From Oceanobacillus alkalisoli (lineage in GTDB: Bacteria; Bacillota; Bacilli; Bacillales; Amphibacillaceae), in contig NZ_JAKGBW010000004.1 of NCBI RefSeq assembly GCF_021556485.1, positions 62,001-126,000 of the forward strand: a DNA stretch of 64,000 bases, written 5' to 3'. A program made the translations under genes and the position numbers. This document shows, in pieces, positions 18,272 through 26,987 of the stretch. The notes beneath the pieces are model-generated. The model saw only the letters and a list, made by a program, of their open reading frames with translations, did no database searches and was not told where the DNA came from. Numbering within the stretch: the stretch's first letter is position 1; the number at the start of each line of letters is the position of its first letter.

Positions 18272-18733
18272 TCACTCCGCGGTGTTTTTCTTCGTATCTT
18301 TATCATCGAAAACAATTTCGAGTGTGGCAATAAAGATTGCAATGATAATCTCTGTTTGAAGCGATAGTGTGATACTCCTCATCAGCTCATCCACTGTAAA
18401 GATGACAACCCAGTTCGTGATTGCCTCGATAAGAAATCGGATCATGAGCACTTTTGCTTTTCCCGTCATATTTCGGACGGATAATTTGAATATGACGTTG
18501 GAAAACACTTCAAAAATGAGGCCGATCACAAGCAAATTGACAACAAAAATAGCTAACGACCAGACCGAATCATACTGGACACCGAGCACTTTAAAAACCC
18601 CTGCGAGTCCAAAGAAATAAAGTCCAAATATAAAACCTGCGACAAACAGTATGAGAAGTGCTATCCCTACAACGGTTGCGATTTTTTCTTTTTTATTCAT
18701 ATTACGAAATGAATCATCATTGGATTCTGGCAT
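18272..18733 (-). CDS. YrvL-family membrane protein
   Basis: A 153-residue protein with a short charged N-terminus (PESNDDSFRNMNKKEKIATV) and four membrane helices (about residues 20-42, 55-82, 97-115 and 125-140). The layout and motifs such as IGLIFEVFSN, RFLIEAITNWVVIFTVDELM and a C-terminal IFDDKD-like tail fit the YrvL family; YrvL acts with sigma-O/RsoA and oxalate decarboxylase regulation in Bacillus subtilis. Assignment is from memory of the family pattern. AAGGGG precedes the ATG by ten bases. Its immediate neighbours do not suggest a regulon. Confidence 0.55.
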   Translation of the reverse strand: MPESNDDSFRNMNKKEKIATVVGIALLILFVAGFIFGLYFFGLAGVFKVLGVQYDSVWSLAIFVVNLLVIGLIFEVFSNVIFKLSVRNMTGKAKVLMIRFLIEAITNWVVIFTVDELMRSITLSLQTEIIIAIFIATLEIVFDDKDTKKNTAE

Positions 18734-18844
18734 AACTGTATTTCCCCTTTTGTTTTTCTATAACTTCATGCTGTATATAATGGAGTGGTAATCTCGGTTT
18801 CACGTGAGGGCAGCCGCTCATTCGAGTATTCCCCATTTCCAACT

Positions 18845-19522
18845 TCATGTAAAGTATTGATCGATCTCTGCCCGATTGCTTTCATCCAACCAATCCGCAT
18901 ATTTTTCATAAATAGGGCGTATCGCTTCTCTATCCCTTGCGATCACCTCACACCCGCGATCATCATACATGTTAAAAATAATATTTCTCGTCGTGTTCAT
19001 AAAGAATATATCCGGCTCCTCCAAGTTAGATGGATTATGTATGCTTGGCTTCAATGACGGAAAATCCTGATTGCAAATTGCCTTTATTAAAATAGAATAC
19101 CGGATGTCTTGCTTACAGCATCGTAAAGAAAATTGGCATGTATATTTTTCTTCCTTCTCCTCGTCGTCCTCAAACATATAAGGTAAGGTTGCTTGTGTTA
19201 AGCGCGAACGGACATCTTTACTTTTAATATAATGAAGATATACTCCAAGCTTTCTTCTCTTCTTTCTCCTTTCCTTTTTATACCGATAACTATTCGTTAC
19301 CAATAGTATTTCATCTTCGGCTGAGAATAGGTCGTGAAACAGGGAGATGGCTTGATGATAGACGGTTTGAAAATAAACTGGATTTAGCTCGTCACTCCCC
19401 TCTTTGAATGGATAAAGTCCTTTGGCTAGTTCGAGATGGAGACCTGGTTTCCACTCGGAGGTGAGATTTGGTTTTAGCGTTAGGCCTCGGAAGTTTGTTT
19501 GCATATATTTTTTTAATTGCAT
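18845..19522 (-). CDS. DUF3885 domain protein
   Basis: 225 residues. The C-terminal region FFMNTTRNIIFNMYDDRGCEVIARDREAIRPIYEKYADWL carries the pattern YDDRGC.V.A.....L..Y..Y..W typical of DUF3885; the N-terminal PGLHLELAKGLYPF is also family-like. A basic patch (YRYKKERRKKRRKLG) lies near residue 85. GGAG precedes the ATG by ten bases. The function of this family is unknown; members are often near toxin or immunity genes, but nothing of that kind is seen here. Confidence 0.72.
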   Translation of the reverse strand: MQLKKYMQTNFRGLTLKPNLTSEWKPGLHLELAKGLYPFKEGSDELNPVYFQTVYHQAISLFHDLFSAEDEILLVTNSYRYKKERRKKRRKLGVYLHYIKSKDVRSRLTQATLPYMFEDDEEKEEKYTCQFSLRCCKQDIRYSILIKAICNQDFPSLKPSIHNPSNLEEPDIFFMNTTRNIIFNMYDDRGCEVIARDREAIRPIYEKYADWLDESNRAEIDQYFT

Positions 19523-19925
19523 TATGTATGGTCTCCGTTCTCGTACAATCTGTTTAACTTTATATTTTAATGCTCTGCTTTTTCATTCGACTTCTAATCT
19601 AGTTCCTATATTGCATTTTACCATTCTTTGTTATTTATATTAATTCGTAATACGGAATTGTTTAGCAGAAGGTTTCGGGTTGGGGGTATTTTTTTATAAT
19701 GCATGAAAACAACCCTTCTCTATTATAAGAAGGGCTGGGAAAGATTTGATTATATTACGTTCGGTTCTTTTTAACTACGCTACCATGTTATATTGTCCGC
19801 CGGCTGGTCTTATCAATTATTGTACATGAAATCAGCCACAAGAAGGTAGACCCATATTGCGACAATGAGACATAGTAGATAGAAGTATTTTAGATAACTT
19901 ATTCGCTTCTAGAGATGACCTATCT
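19523..19925. other. Intergenic region, mostly featureless
   Basis: Between the arsC stop and the DUF3885 start. It contains the ars terminator at 19711-19736 and a 29-codon hydrophobic minus frame (19813-19899, ending YLLVADFMYNN) with no start codon or ribosome site, perhaps a relic of a small membrane gene. Nothing else recognised. Confidence 0.5.
19711..19736 (-). terminator. Terminator of the ars operon
   Basis: CCCTTCT and AGAAGGG arms with a short AT loop, about 190 bases past the arsC stop; on the minus strand it is followed by TTGTTTTC. Moderate strength. Confidence 0.6.
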
Positions 19926-20345
19926 TTACTCCCCAGTTTCTGCAAAACGTTTAATGCGGTCTCCGACTTCATCCCGAACACGCTGAAATACGGCCCATTT
20001 CTCTTCAGGGGTTCCCTCCGCCTTTGCTGGATCATCAAATCCCCAATGTTCTCTTCTTACATGTGGCGGTGTCATTGGACAACGGTCAGCTGCATCACCA
20101 CAAAGCGTTACGGCTAACGTGGCATGATTGAGAAAGTCTGTATCAATCAATTCTGATTGCTGGTTCGAAATATCTATCCCTACTTCATCCATAGCTTTGA
20201 CAGCATTGGGATTTAATCCGTGTGCTTCAATACCAGCGCTCTTAACCACCCATTCTTCTCCAAGCAGTTTCTTCGCCCACCCTTCTGCCATCTGACTTCT
20301 GCAAGAGTTTCCCGTACATAAGAAATAGATTGTTTTTTTATCCAT
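19926..20345 (-). CDS. arsC: Thioredoxin-coupled arsenate reductase
   Basis: A 139-residue low-molecular-weight phosphatase-fold arsenate reductase. The P-loop with the nucleophilic cysteine is [16 protein letters not shown] (residues 8-23), and the redox pair is in [15 protein letters not shown] (Cys82 and Cys89 type). It reduces arsenate to arsenite using thioredoxin. AAAGGAG precedes the ATG. It is the last gene of arsR-arsB-arsC, 15 bases after the transporter gene. Full length with all key residues present. Confidence 0.96.
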   Translation of the reverse strand: MDKKTIYFLCTGNSCRSQMAEGWAKKLLGEEWVVKSAGIEAHGLNPNAVKAMDEVGIDISNQQSELIDTDFLNHATLAVTLCGDAADRCPMTPPHVRREHWGFDDPAKAEGTPEEKWAVFQRVRDEVGDRIKRFAETGE

Positions 20346-20360
20346 ATCAATGCTCCTTTT

Positions 20361-21662
20361 TTAAAAAATGATCAATGTTACATATAGACCTAGTAACGTG
20401 ATAAACAGGATTGGTATCGTTAAAATAATTCCAGTCCTGAAATAGGTTCCCCAAGAAATTTTGATACCTTTTTGCGATAATACGTGAAGCCAGACTAACG
20501 TTGCCAAAGAACCAATCGGCGTAATTTTCGGCCCTAAGTCAGATCCTACAACGTTAGCATAGACAAGTGCTTCTCTTACTACACCAGAAGTATCCGTTTC
20601 GGCAATTGCCAACGCATCAATCATCACAGTCGGCATATTATTCATAATCGATGATAAGAAAGCAGCAATGAATCCCATTCCAATTGTCGCAACAAACAAG
20701 CCCTTTTCAGCAGTAGCCTCAATCAAGCTTGACAGTGCAGATGTAAGACCGGCATTTCCAAGCCCATATACAACGACATACATTCCGATGGAAAAGAACA
20801 CAATATCCCACGGGGCACCCTTTATTGCCTTTTTTGTATCGACAGCAGGACTTTGTCTGCCCATTATAATGAATAAGATAGCAATCGTTCCAGCAATAAT
20901 GGAGACCGGTACATGGATAAATTCGCTCGTAAAGTAGCCAATTCCTAATAAACCAAGAACATACCATGATAGACGAAACATTTTATTGTCCTTAATTGCG
21001 TTCTTCGGTTCATCCAATTTAGAAACATCATACGCCTTTGGGATATTTTTCTTAAAGTAGATGAGCAGTACGGAAATCGTTGCTATCAACGAGAATAGGT
21101 TTGGGATAACCATGCGTGAAGCATATTGAACAAATCCAATACCAAAGAAGTCGGCTGATACGATATTCACTAAGTTACTAACAATAAACGGTAATGAGGT
21201 TGTATCTGCAATAAATCCACTTGCCATAATAAAGGGAAAGATCATTTTTTCTTTAAACTGTAAATTCCGTACCATTGCCAGTACAATCGGTGTGAGTATC
21301 AGTGCAGCACCATCATTCGCAAATAAGGCGGCAACAATCGCACCTAAGATACTAATATAGACGAACATTTTTATCCCATTTCCCTTTGCAAATCGCGCCA
21401 TATGTAAGGCAGCCCACTCAAACAATCCTACCTCGTCTAATAGTAAGGATATTAGAATAATAGCCACAAAGGCAAGCGTCGCGTTCCATACGATTTCCGT
21501 CACTGCCATTACATCACTAAATCCGACAACTCCTGCTAATAAAGCTACAACTGCCCCGCCCATCGCAGACCAGCCGATGTTTAATCCTCTAGGCTGCCAA
21601 ATAACCAGGACTAGGGTAGCTATAAATATTAAAAGTGCGAGTATGAGCGTTGCCTGCAACAT
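20361..21662 (-). CDS. arsB: Arsenite efflux carrier ArsB
   Basis: A 433-residue ArsB/NhaD-superfamily membrane carrier with about 11-12 hydrophobic helices. Typical motifs are [17 protein letters not shown] near residue 115, [19 protein letters not shown] near 155 and [12 protein letters not shown] near 335. It exports arsenite, driven by membrane potential, since no arsA ATPase gene is adjacent. I start at ATG 21662 after GGGAGG; an in-frame ATG at 21674 overlaps that site. The start is about a dozen bases from the arsR stop. Confidence 0.95.
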   Translation of the reverse strand: MLQATLILALLIFIATLVLVIWQPRGLNIGWSAMGGAVVALLAGVVGFSDVMAVTEIVWNATLAFVAIILISLLLDEVGLFEWAALHMARFAKGNGIKMFVYISILGAIVAALFANDGAALILTPIVLAMVRNLQFKEKMIFPFIMASGFIADTTSLPFIVSNLVNIVSADFFGIGFVQYASRMVIPNLFSLIATISVLLIYFKKNIPKAYDVSKLDEPKNAIKDNKMFRLSWYVLGLLGIGYFTSEFIHVPVSIIAGTIAILFIIMGRQSPAVDTKKAIKGAPWDIVFFSIGMYVVVYGLGNAGLTSALSSLIEATAEKGLFVATIGMGFIAAFLSSIMNNMPTVMIDALAIAETDTSGVVREALVYANVVGSDLGPKITPIGSLATLVWLHVLSQKGIKISWGTYFRTGIILTIPILFITLLGLYVTLIIF

Positions 21663-21674
21663 GATACCTCCCAT

Positions 21675-22016
21675 TTAACAACATGAAATTCTTGTACCTT
21701 CTTCTTCCAATTTTTTTATCCGATAATTTTGGTTCGGTAATTGTTTCAAAACGGATTGTATGAAAGCATAATATTCATGGTTGTTATTCATCGAATAAAA
21801 AATCCATTGTCCCCGTCGCTCTTCTTCTACAAGCCCCAAATCTTTCAGCTTGCGTAAGTGCTGACTAATCGCCGGCTGACTAATTTGAAAGATTTCTACA
21901 AACTCACATACACAACAAGCATGCTCATCCATTAACTTCAACATGGTCAGACGGGTCTCGTCGCCAAGCAGTTTTAAAATAATAGATGCTTTATCTATTT
22001 CAATCGTTGTTTGCAA
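21675..22016 (-). CDS. arsR: ArsR-family arsenical repressor
   Basis: A 113-residue winged-helix repressor. The metalloid-sensing cysteines are in HACCVCEFVE near residue 34, matching the ELCVCDL site of ArsR; a CC pair ends the protein (TRISCC). The recognition helix is SQPAISQHLRKLKDLGLV near residue 47. The start is TTG with AGGAGG upstream. It represses its own operon until arsenite or antimonite binds. First gene of the operon. Confidence 0.95.
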   Translation of the reverse strand: MQTTIEIDKASIILKLLGDETRLTMLKLMDEHACCVCEFVEIFQISQPAISQHLRKLKDLGLVEEERRGQWIFYSMNNNHEYYAFIQSVLKQLPNQNYRIKKLEEEGTRISCC

Positions 22017-22039
22017 AATAGCTGTTCCTCCTTTTTAGT

Positions 22040-22078
22040 TGGGTTGGTATATAAGTATATAGTTATTTGCTTATGTAG
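22040..22078 (-). promoter_or_regulatory. Putative ars operator/promoter region
   Basis: About 25-60 bases upstream of the arsR start lies an AT-rich imperfect dyad (TATATAAGTATATAG, then TATTTGCTTATGTA), the usual look of an ArsR operator overlapping the promoter. The precise site is not defined. Confidence 0.4.
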
Positions 22079-22185
22079 GCAATGAAAAAGTAATTGTTAA
22101 GTTATGGGATGTACACGAAAAAACACACTGACATATTGAATGAACAGTGCGTTAAACAGTTTCAAGGTAAATATTCATATAACAC

Positions 22186-22362
22186 CTATTTTTTAGTAAA
22201 TCTTGCAAGAATCTTGGCTTCTATAGGGTCTCTTGAACGGATGCATGCCTTGATTAAGTTTTTGTTTTTAATTTTAAAAGTCATCTGATCAATCGTTTTT
22301 TTATATTTCTTTGAGTTACCCGAAACCCTTGCTTCGATATCACTTAGTCTGAGAGTGGTCAT
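22186..22362 (-). CDS. Small hypothetical protein
   Basis: 58 residues from ATG 22362 (MTTLRLSDIEARVSG), with AAGGGTGA seven bases upstream. Very basic and helical (KKYKKTIDQMTFKIKNKNLIKACIRSRD). No family recognised. The frame extends to 22392, but the inner start has the better ribosome site. Stands alone upstream of the ars operon; moderate chance of being real. Confidence 0.42.
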   Translation of the reverse strand: MTTLRLSDIEARVSGNSKKYKKTIDQMTFKIKNKNLIKACIRSRDPIEAKILARFTKK

Positions 22363-22392
22363 TTTTACATCACCCTTATTTTTACTTTCCAT

Positions 22393-22833
22393 ATACCCAC
22401 ATCCCTATAAGAGACAGTATATGTATTTATTACTCTTATTATACCATATTGTTTGAAAAGCAAACAATTTATCAAGGAGTAAACTTTCTTACATCAGAAA
22501 AAACTCCTCTTCTCTACCAGAAGAAAGGACTAGCTTATTATATCACATTCTTTTCCTCTTCCTTCACACGTTTTCATCTTATCCGGCAGCTGGTGAATGG
22601 AATCGCTATCGCTTAGATTTTTGTAGGCTTGAAACAAATGACCATATTTTTCTAGAATTTTGTCTAGATCGGCAGGTAGAAGTTGCTTTATGGTTTTCGT
22701 TAATATATATATTACTATGCCCAAGGAAATATGTTCTTAAACAGTTGACTTCCTTCATGTATAGTGATAATCTAATTCACATCAAGGACAACAAGAATCT
22801 GTAATATCTATTTTAAGGATAAGGAGGATATGT
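22393..22833. other. Intergenic region with a 34-bp duplicate of the yvrJ 3' end
   Basis: Bases 22572-22605 repeat 27338-27371 exactly. A 64-codon minus frame (22530-22724) reads through it and ends in a sequence containing DSIHQLPDKMK, the C-terminus of the YvrJ protein encoded at 27335-27469, preceded by unrelated residues. It has a TTG start without a ribosome site, so I regard it as a relic or chimeric fragment. Upstream of the Rrf2 gene, AAGGAGG (22820s) is the ribosome site. Confidence 0.6.
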
Positions 22834-23241
22834 ATGAGGTATTCAAACGCGACAAACTACGCCCTGCACACAATCGTCCATTTAATGCTGCAGCCCAGGG
22901 AGAGCTTGGTGGGAGTGCAGGAATTGGCCGAAATGCAACGTCTTTCGCCAACGTACCTTTCTAAGATATTAACCAAGCTTACGAAAGCTGGTTTGATTCA
23001 GTCGACACCAGGTGCGAAGGGGGGCTATAAAATCTCCACAACAAAACATGAAATATCTTTTTTGGATGTTATTCATGCGATTGAAGGAGATACTAGTCTT
23101 TTTGAATGCACGATTCATCATGAAGGCTGCTTGATTGAAAGTACCATGAGGAAAGCAGAGAAAAATATGAAGAGTGAACTGGAATCCATGCTTTTAAACG
23201 ACATTGCCGACGAAGCGAAAGCCAAACAGAAAAAAAGTTAA
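22834..23241 (+). CDS. Rrf2-family transcriptional regulator
   Basis: A 135-residue winged-helix regulator. The DNA-binding domain is visible in MRYSNATNYALHTIVHLM, the recognition helix LSPTYLSKILTKLTKAGL near residue 48 and the wing STPGAKGGYKI. Two cysteines in LFECTIHHEGCLIES could bind a metal or sense redox state; the three-cysteine Fe-S set of IscR is not complete. It precedes a methyltransferase gene by 24 bases and probably controls that pair. AAGGAGG before the ATG. Confidence 0.9.
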   Translation: MRYSNATNYALHTIVHLMLQPRESLVGVQELAEMQRLSPTYLSKILTKLTKAGLIQSTPGAKGGYKISTTKHEISFLDVIHAIEGDTSLFECTIHHEGCLIESTMRKAEKNMKSELESMLLNDIADEAKAKQKKS

Positions 23242-23265
23242 ATTTATTTATAAAGGGGAATATAG

Positions 23266-23835
23266 ATGCATCATTCACATGGCAAGCATAGCAAAGGAAA
23301 AATATCGTACTTGGAAAGTCCTGAACGAAGAAAAGAACTTTCACCAGAAGGGTTACTGAACATGATTCCTTTAAAAGAGACAGATAGCATCTTAGACTTT
23401 GGCGCTGGAACTGGGTATTTTACCATCCCAATCGCAAAGCGGACGACAGGTGATGTATACGCGCTGGATATCGATCCTGCTATGCTAGAAATAATTAAAG
23501 AAAAAGCCTTGAAGGAACAGCTTGCGAACATTGTCCCTTTAAAAGGAAGTACCAGGGAACTTTCGTCACTTGGCACTGTCGATGTGATCATCGCTTCTCT
23601 CGTAATGCATGAAATTCAGCCGCTCGGACCACTGTTGCAGCAATTGAGAAATGTACTGAAAAAAGATGGCTATTTCATATGTTTGGAACTGAAACCAAAA
23701 GGAGGTTCCGATTCAGGACCAAGAATTACCTTGGACGGAATGGAAAGAGAAATGAAAGAGGCAGGCTTCCAGATAACGGAGAAATACTTCCCATCGGAAT
23801 CTCTATACATGCTGGTTGCGCAGAAAACGGATTAA
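23266..23835 (+). CDS. Class I SAM-dependent methyltransferase
   Basis: A 189-residue methyltransferase. SAM-binding motif I is DFGAGTGYFTIPIA (residues 43-56), the acidic residue after strand 2 is in YALDIDPAML and the motif II region is DVIIASLVMHEI. The N-terminus is His-rich (MHHSHGKHSKGK), which might bind metal. It resembles small-molecule methyltransferases of the UbiE/Methyltransf_25 type. ArsM needs several cysteines and this protein has one, so arsenic methylation is unlikely despite the ars neighbour. In an operon with the Rrf2 gene; substrate unknown. Confidence 0.85.
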   Translation: MHHSHGKHSKGKISYLESPERRKELSPEGLLNMIPLKETDSILDFGAGTGYFTIPIAKRTTGDVYALDIDPAMLEIIKEKALKEQLANIVPLKGSTRELSSLGTVDVIIASLVMHEIQPLGPLLQQLRNVLKKDGYFICLELKPKGGSDSGPRITLDGMEREMKEAGFQITEKYFPSESLYMLVAQKTD

Positions 23836-23928
23836 TCAATCAATTTATTGCCTGATTAAGGATATTAAGTGTCTTTAATACTGTTAATTGGTTCTCCAGC
23901 ATATGACAGAAAGTATTTTAAATTGCAC

Positions 23929-23962
23929 AAGAGCAACGCACAAATTTTGCGTTGCTCTTATT
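23929..23962 (+). terminator. Terminator of the Rrf2-methyltransferase operon
   Basis: AAGAGCAACGCA and TGCGTTGCTCTT arms, loop CAAATTT, followed by ATTT. Perfect strong stem about 95 bases after the methyltransferase stop. Confidence 0.8.
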
Positions 23963-24014
23963 TAACTTTCCGCACCCTTTAGCACAAAAAGCTGAAACAG
24001 CATGGATTAAAAGT

Positions 24015-24230
24015 TTATTTATAAATATCCCCGCGATTTCCAATGGCTTCGATATAAACGATTTGCTTTTGATGGTCGATATTAAAAAGTACACGAAAAG
24101 TCCCGATTCTTCATCGATACAAATCGGTTTACCCTATAGGTCTTTCAATATCTCCCTCAGCTGGTGGAAGTCCTTTTAATCCTATTTGCTATGCTATCAT
24201 CTAAATCACTTATTGCTAATATTGCTCATC
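24015..24230 (-). pseudogene. RelE/ParE-family toxin relic
   Basis: A minus frame ending at 24015 reads LPPAEGDIERPIG-stop-TDLYR-stop-RIGTFRVLFNIDHQK, then QIVYIEAIGNRGDIYK. This is clearly the C-terminal half of a RelE-like mRNA interferase (usually LYRLRIGDYRVLFxID), now with two in-frame stops. A frameshift further up separates it from LDDSIANRIK, the usual helix before it. No intact start or antitoxin is adjacent. A dead toxin gene. Confidence 0.75.
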
Positions 24231-24389
24231 TTAACTCAGCCATTTAGCAATTTTTTCCTTTACTTCATCATGAGAATAAAATTCTACATTATTTAAGAAC
24301 AGTTGATCAGCCCCCCTTAATTGACTATAACAGATTTTTAACCCTTGAATAAGCAGAACATAACTGTTACACTCGCCATAGAGATTAAA
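24231..24389 (-). pseudogene. Unidentified gene fragment
   Basis: A minus frame of about 53 codons without a start reads NLYGECNSYVLLIQGLKIC and then SQLRGADQLFLNNVEFYSHD, ending EVKEKIAKWLS. It looks protein-like (amphipathic, polar C-terminus) but is preceded by a stop codon and lacks a ribosome site. It lies directly upstream of the toxin relic and may be part of the same decayed locus. Family not recognised. Confidence 0.35.
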
Positions 24390-24455
24390 CTATAACAACC
24401 TGAAAATGAATACAGAAATATACCGAATGAACTTTAGTCAAGATTGGAGATTTAT

Positions 24456-25205
24456 ATGATTACTCTTCACAATGTTACCAAACGATATGGCACGTTTAAA
24501 GCGATTCAGTCAATATCATTAAACATTAAGGCTGGTGAAATTCACGGTATTATTGGTGCAAGCGGTGCAGGAAAATCAACGCTGTTACGTATGATGAATT
24601 TACTTGAAAAGCCTGATGAAGGCGATGTCATTATTAATAATAAAAAACTCAACCATTTAAAAGGTAAAGAGATTCGTCATATACGTCAGTTCTTAGGCAT
24701 GATTTTTCAAGGATATCATTTAGTTGGCAATAAAACGGTTTTTGATAATGTCGCTGTGGCATTAGAAATAGCTAAAATAACAAAGAAGGACCGAACAGAA
24801 CGCGTTATGGAGAGCTTGCGTTTCGTCGGTCTAGAAACACATAAAGATCAATATCCTAGCCAACTTAGTGGTGGACAAAAACAGCGTGTCGCTATTGCAC
24901 GCGCAATTGTTAATAATCCTAAAGTATTGTTATGTGACGAACCAACATCAGCACTTGATTCAAAAACGACAACAGAAATACTTGAGGTACTAAAACAAAT
25001 TAATCAGCAATTTAACGTAACAATCGTTATTGTGAGCCATGAGTTGGAAGTCATTCGAAGCCTTGCTGAGCGAGTGACAGTTATGGCAGATGGTCAAATT
25101 TATGATGTAGTAGACATAGAGCCGACAGGTGTAAATAAAATTGAAAAAGGTGCAGCAGCATTTGTCGAACAGCTGAAGTCAGGGGGAGATACCAATCTTT
25201 CCTGA
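24456..25205 (+). CDS. Methionine-type ABC transporter ATPase (MetN-like, short form)
   Basis: A 249-residue ABC ATPase. Walker A is [13 protein letters not shown] near residue 38, the Q-loop FQGYHLV near 90, the signature [15 protein letters not shown] near 140 and Walker [12 protein letters not shown] near 162, with SHELEVI as H-loop. The start is ATG 24456 after GGAG. It lacks the C-terminal NIL domain (about 90 residues) that in long MetN proteins binds methionine for feedback. It is followed by a MetI-like permease and a MetQ-like lipoprotein, so the substrate is probably methionine or a related compound. No SAM riboswitch is seen upstream. Confidence 0.88.
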   Translation: MITLHNVTKRYGTFKAIQSISLNIKAGEIHGIIGASGAGKSTLLRMMNLLEKPDEGDVIINNKKLNHLKGKEIRHIRQFLGMIFQGYHLVGNKTVFDNVAVALEIAKITKKDRTERVMESLRFVGLETHKDQYPSQLSGGQKQRVAIARAIVNNPKVLLCDEPTSALDSKTTTEILEVLKQINQQFNVTIVIVSHELEVIRSLAERVTVMADGQIYDVVDIEPTGVNKIEKGAAAFVEQLKSGGDTNLS

Positions 25206-25236
25206 TATATTAATTAAGTATCAATCTGAGATTTGG

Positions 25237-25860
25237 GTGGCGATTAGCGAATCATCTATTATGGTAGGATTTTCAGTAATAGCAGCATTGTTAGTTGGAC
25301 TACCCATTGGAACATTTTTATTTTTATGTCGCAAAGGGCAATTGCTTGAGAACAGATTCGTTTTCTCATCATTAAATTTAATCGTGAACATTATTCGATC
25401 ATTCCCATTTTTATTGCTCGTTATTTTTATGATTCCATTTACTCGTTTTGTTATGGGGACAGCAATTGGCACAGCTGCCGCAACACTTCCAATGATGGTG
25501 ATCGCAATTGCGCACTACTCACGTCTTGTGGAGCAATCCCTTCTTGACGTACCAAAGGGGGTGATTCATGCAGCTGTTTCAATGGGAGCATCCGTCAAAG
25601 ATATTATTTTTAAGTTTTTATATGTTGAAGCACGTTCTGCACTCGTTCTAAGTATGACAACATCTACAATTAGTTTTATTTCTTATTCAACGATTATGGG
25701 GGTTGTCGGTGGTGGCGGAATTGGAGACTTTGCCATTCGCTATGGTTATTTACAATATCGCACAGATTTAATGATTTATATCATTATCATTATCGTAATA
25801 TTTGTACAACTGATCCAATATGCAGGAATCACTTTAGCAAGAAAAATAGATAAACGATAG
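25237..25860 (+). CDS. MetI-like ABC transporter permease
   Basis: A permease with five or six membrane helices and the EAA loop near AAVSMGASVKDIIFKFLYVEA. The motif FISYSTIMGVVGGGGIGDFAIRYGY is typical of MetI. The first ATG/GTG/TTG in frame is the GTG at 25237, which has no real ribosome site. The frame is open upstream, and [13 protein letters not shown] looks like a normal MetI N-terminus; a GGGGGAG site sits six bases before an ATC at 25195. Initiation there would overlap the ATPase stop. The coordinates given are the conservative choice. Confidence 0.85.
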   Translation: MAISESSIMVGFSVIAALLVGLPIGTFLFLCRKGQLLENRFVFSSLNLIVNIIRSFPFLLLVIFMIPFTRFVMGTAIGTAAATLPMMVIAIAHYSRLVEQSLLDVPKGVIHAAVSMGASVKDIIFKFLYVEARSALVLSMTTSTISFISYSTIMGVVGGGGIGDFAIRYGYLQYRTDLMIYIIIIIVIFVQLIQYAGITLARKIDKR

Positions 25861-25877
25861 AAAGAAGGGAACAATCT

Positions 25878-26693
25878 ATGAAAAAATCACTTTTCGTAAT
25901 GATCGCCGCACTTGTGACTTTACTCGTTGCATGTGGTGATAACCAAGATAATAATACAAATGAAGAAAATAACGCACAAACATTAAGAGTTGCAGCTGTA
26001 GAGTCACCGATGACAGATGTTGTAGAAATTGCAAAAAAACTTCTCGCTGAAGATGGTATTGAGCTAGAAGTTGTGGAGATGGGCGATTATATTCAGCCAA
26101 ACGAAGCATTAAAAAATAAAGAGATTGATGCAAACTTTTCACAGCACATACCATTTATGCAACAATTTAATGAAAACGCAGATGGTAACTTAGTTGACGT
26201 TCAACCGATTTACTTTGCTAACTTCGGTCTTTATGCAGATGGATATGAAAGTATTGATGAATTACCAGATGACATAACAATTGGTATTGCCAATGATCCA
26301 TCTAATGTTGATCGCTCTTTACGCTTATTGGATTCACATGGTTTAATTGAGTTAAGTGAGATTGACGGAGAGCAATATGGATTAGAAGATATCATAGATG
26401 ACTCACACAACTACAGTTTTGAGCAAGCAGAAATTGCTTCGTTATCACGTTTATACGAAGATGTGGATGGTGTCATTATGAATCCAACGCATGCGAGTCA
26501 TTTAGATTTAACACCGGCTGATGATGCGCTTATCACTGAAAAAGAAGATAATAAATTTGCTATTACATTAGTAGCCCGCGAAGATAACGTAGATTCAGAG
26601 TTAATTCAAAAATTATCTGAAGCAATGACAAGTGAAGAAGTACGAGAGTTCTTGGAGGAACGTGAAGGAGAATCAGCAGTTCCGGCATTTTAA
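25878..26693 (+). CDS. MetQ/NlpA-family substrate-binding lipoprotein
   Basis: A 271-residue lipoprotein. The signal peptide has the lipobox LLVACG (Cys at residue 20), then an acidic, Asn-rich linker. The binding domain contains DVVEIAKKLLAEDGIELEVV, YIQPNEALKNKEIDANF and SQHIPFMQQFNE, close to the MetQ pattern (QPN.AL..GE.DANFFQH..YL). It captures the substrate for the adjacent ATPase and permease. AGAAGGGA precedes the ATG. The last gene of the operon; a modest hairpin (26724-26754) follows. Confidence 0.92.
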   Translation: MKKSLFVMIAALVTLLVACGDNQDNNTNEENNAQTLRVAAVESPMTDVVEIAKKLLAEDGIELEVVEMGDYIQPNEALKNKEIDANFSQHIPFMQQFNENADGNLVDVQPIYFANFGLYADGYESIDELPDDITIGIANDPSNVDRSLRLLDSHGLIELSEIDGEQYGLEDIIDDSHNYSFEQAEIASLSRLYEDVDGVIMNPTHASHLDLTPADDALITEKEDNKFAITLVAREDNVDSELIQKLSEAMTSEEVREFLEEREGESAVPAF

Positions 26694-26815
26694 AACAGAA
26701 AATCTTCACTCTTCCTATCTTTTGAAGGGTACTTGGAAAGCAGGTACACCCTTCCGTTGAACTAAATTTGAAAGAGTTACAGGAAAATTAATTTTTGATT
26801 TTAAGAGTCTATTCT

Positions 26816-26875
26816 CGGGTGGCGTCAGGAAAATGTGCTTAGCGTTGTAAATCCGCATTTTCTTGACGTCACCCG
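26816..26875. repeat. 20-bp inverted repeat (large hairpin)
   Basis: Arms 26816-26835 and 26856-26875 (CGGGTGGCGTCAGGAAAATG and its complement) pair over 20 bases with two G-U type exceptions and a 20-base loop. There is no T run, so it is not a standard terminator. The stretch from the metQ-like stop to 27334 also holds a MITE copy and a terminator but no gene. Confidence 0.7.
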
Positions 26876-26987
26876 TACATACATTTTCTCATCTTTTAAC
26901 GTTAAGAGTACTTGATCAATATGTTCGTTTAAAAAAGTTCATCCAGTCATCAAATCCTTCCGTCTTACCTCTTTTAACATTCAATTG

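Noticed and set aside
19813-19899. A 29-codon hydrophobic minus frame (YLKYFYLLCLIVAIWVYLLV)
   Set aside because: It looks like a membrane helix but has no usable start codon or ribosome site; kept only as a possible relic.
22530-22724. A 64-codon minus frame ending with YvrJ-like residues
   Set aside because: TTG start without a ribosome site, chimeric content and an exact 34-bp copy of the yvrJ gene end; treated as a relic.
24190-24455. A SAM riboswitch upstream of the methionine-type ABC operon
   Set aside because: The conserved S-box blocks (TATCAAGAG, GCGGCAACC) are absent; the region holds only toxin relics.
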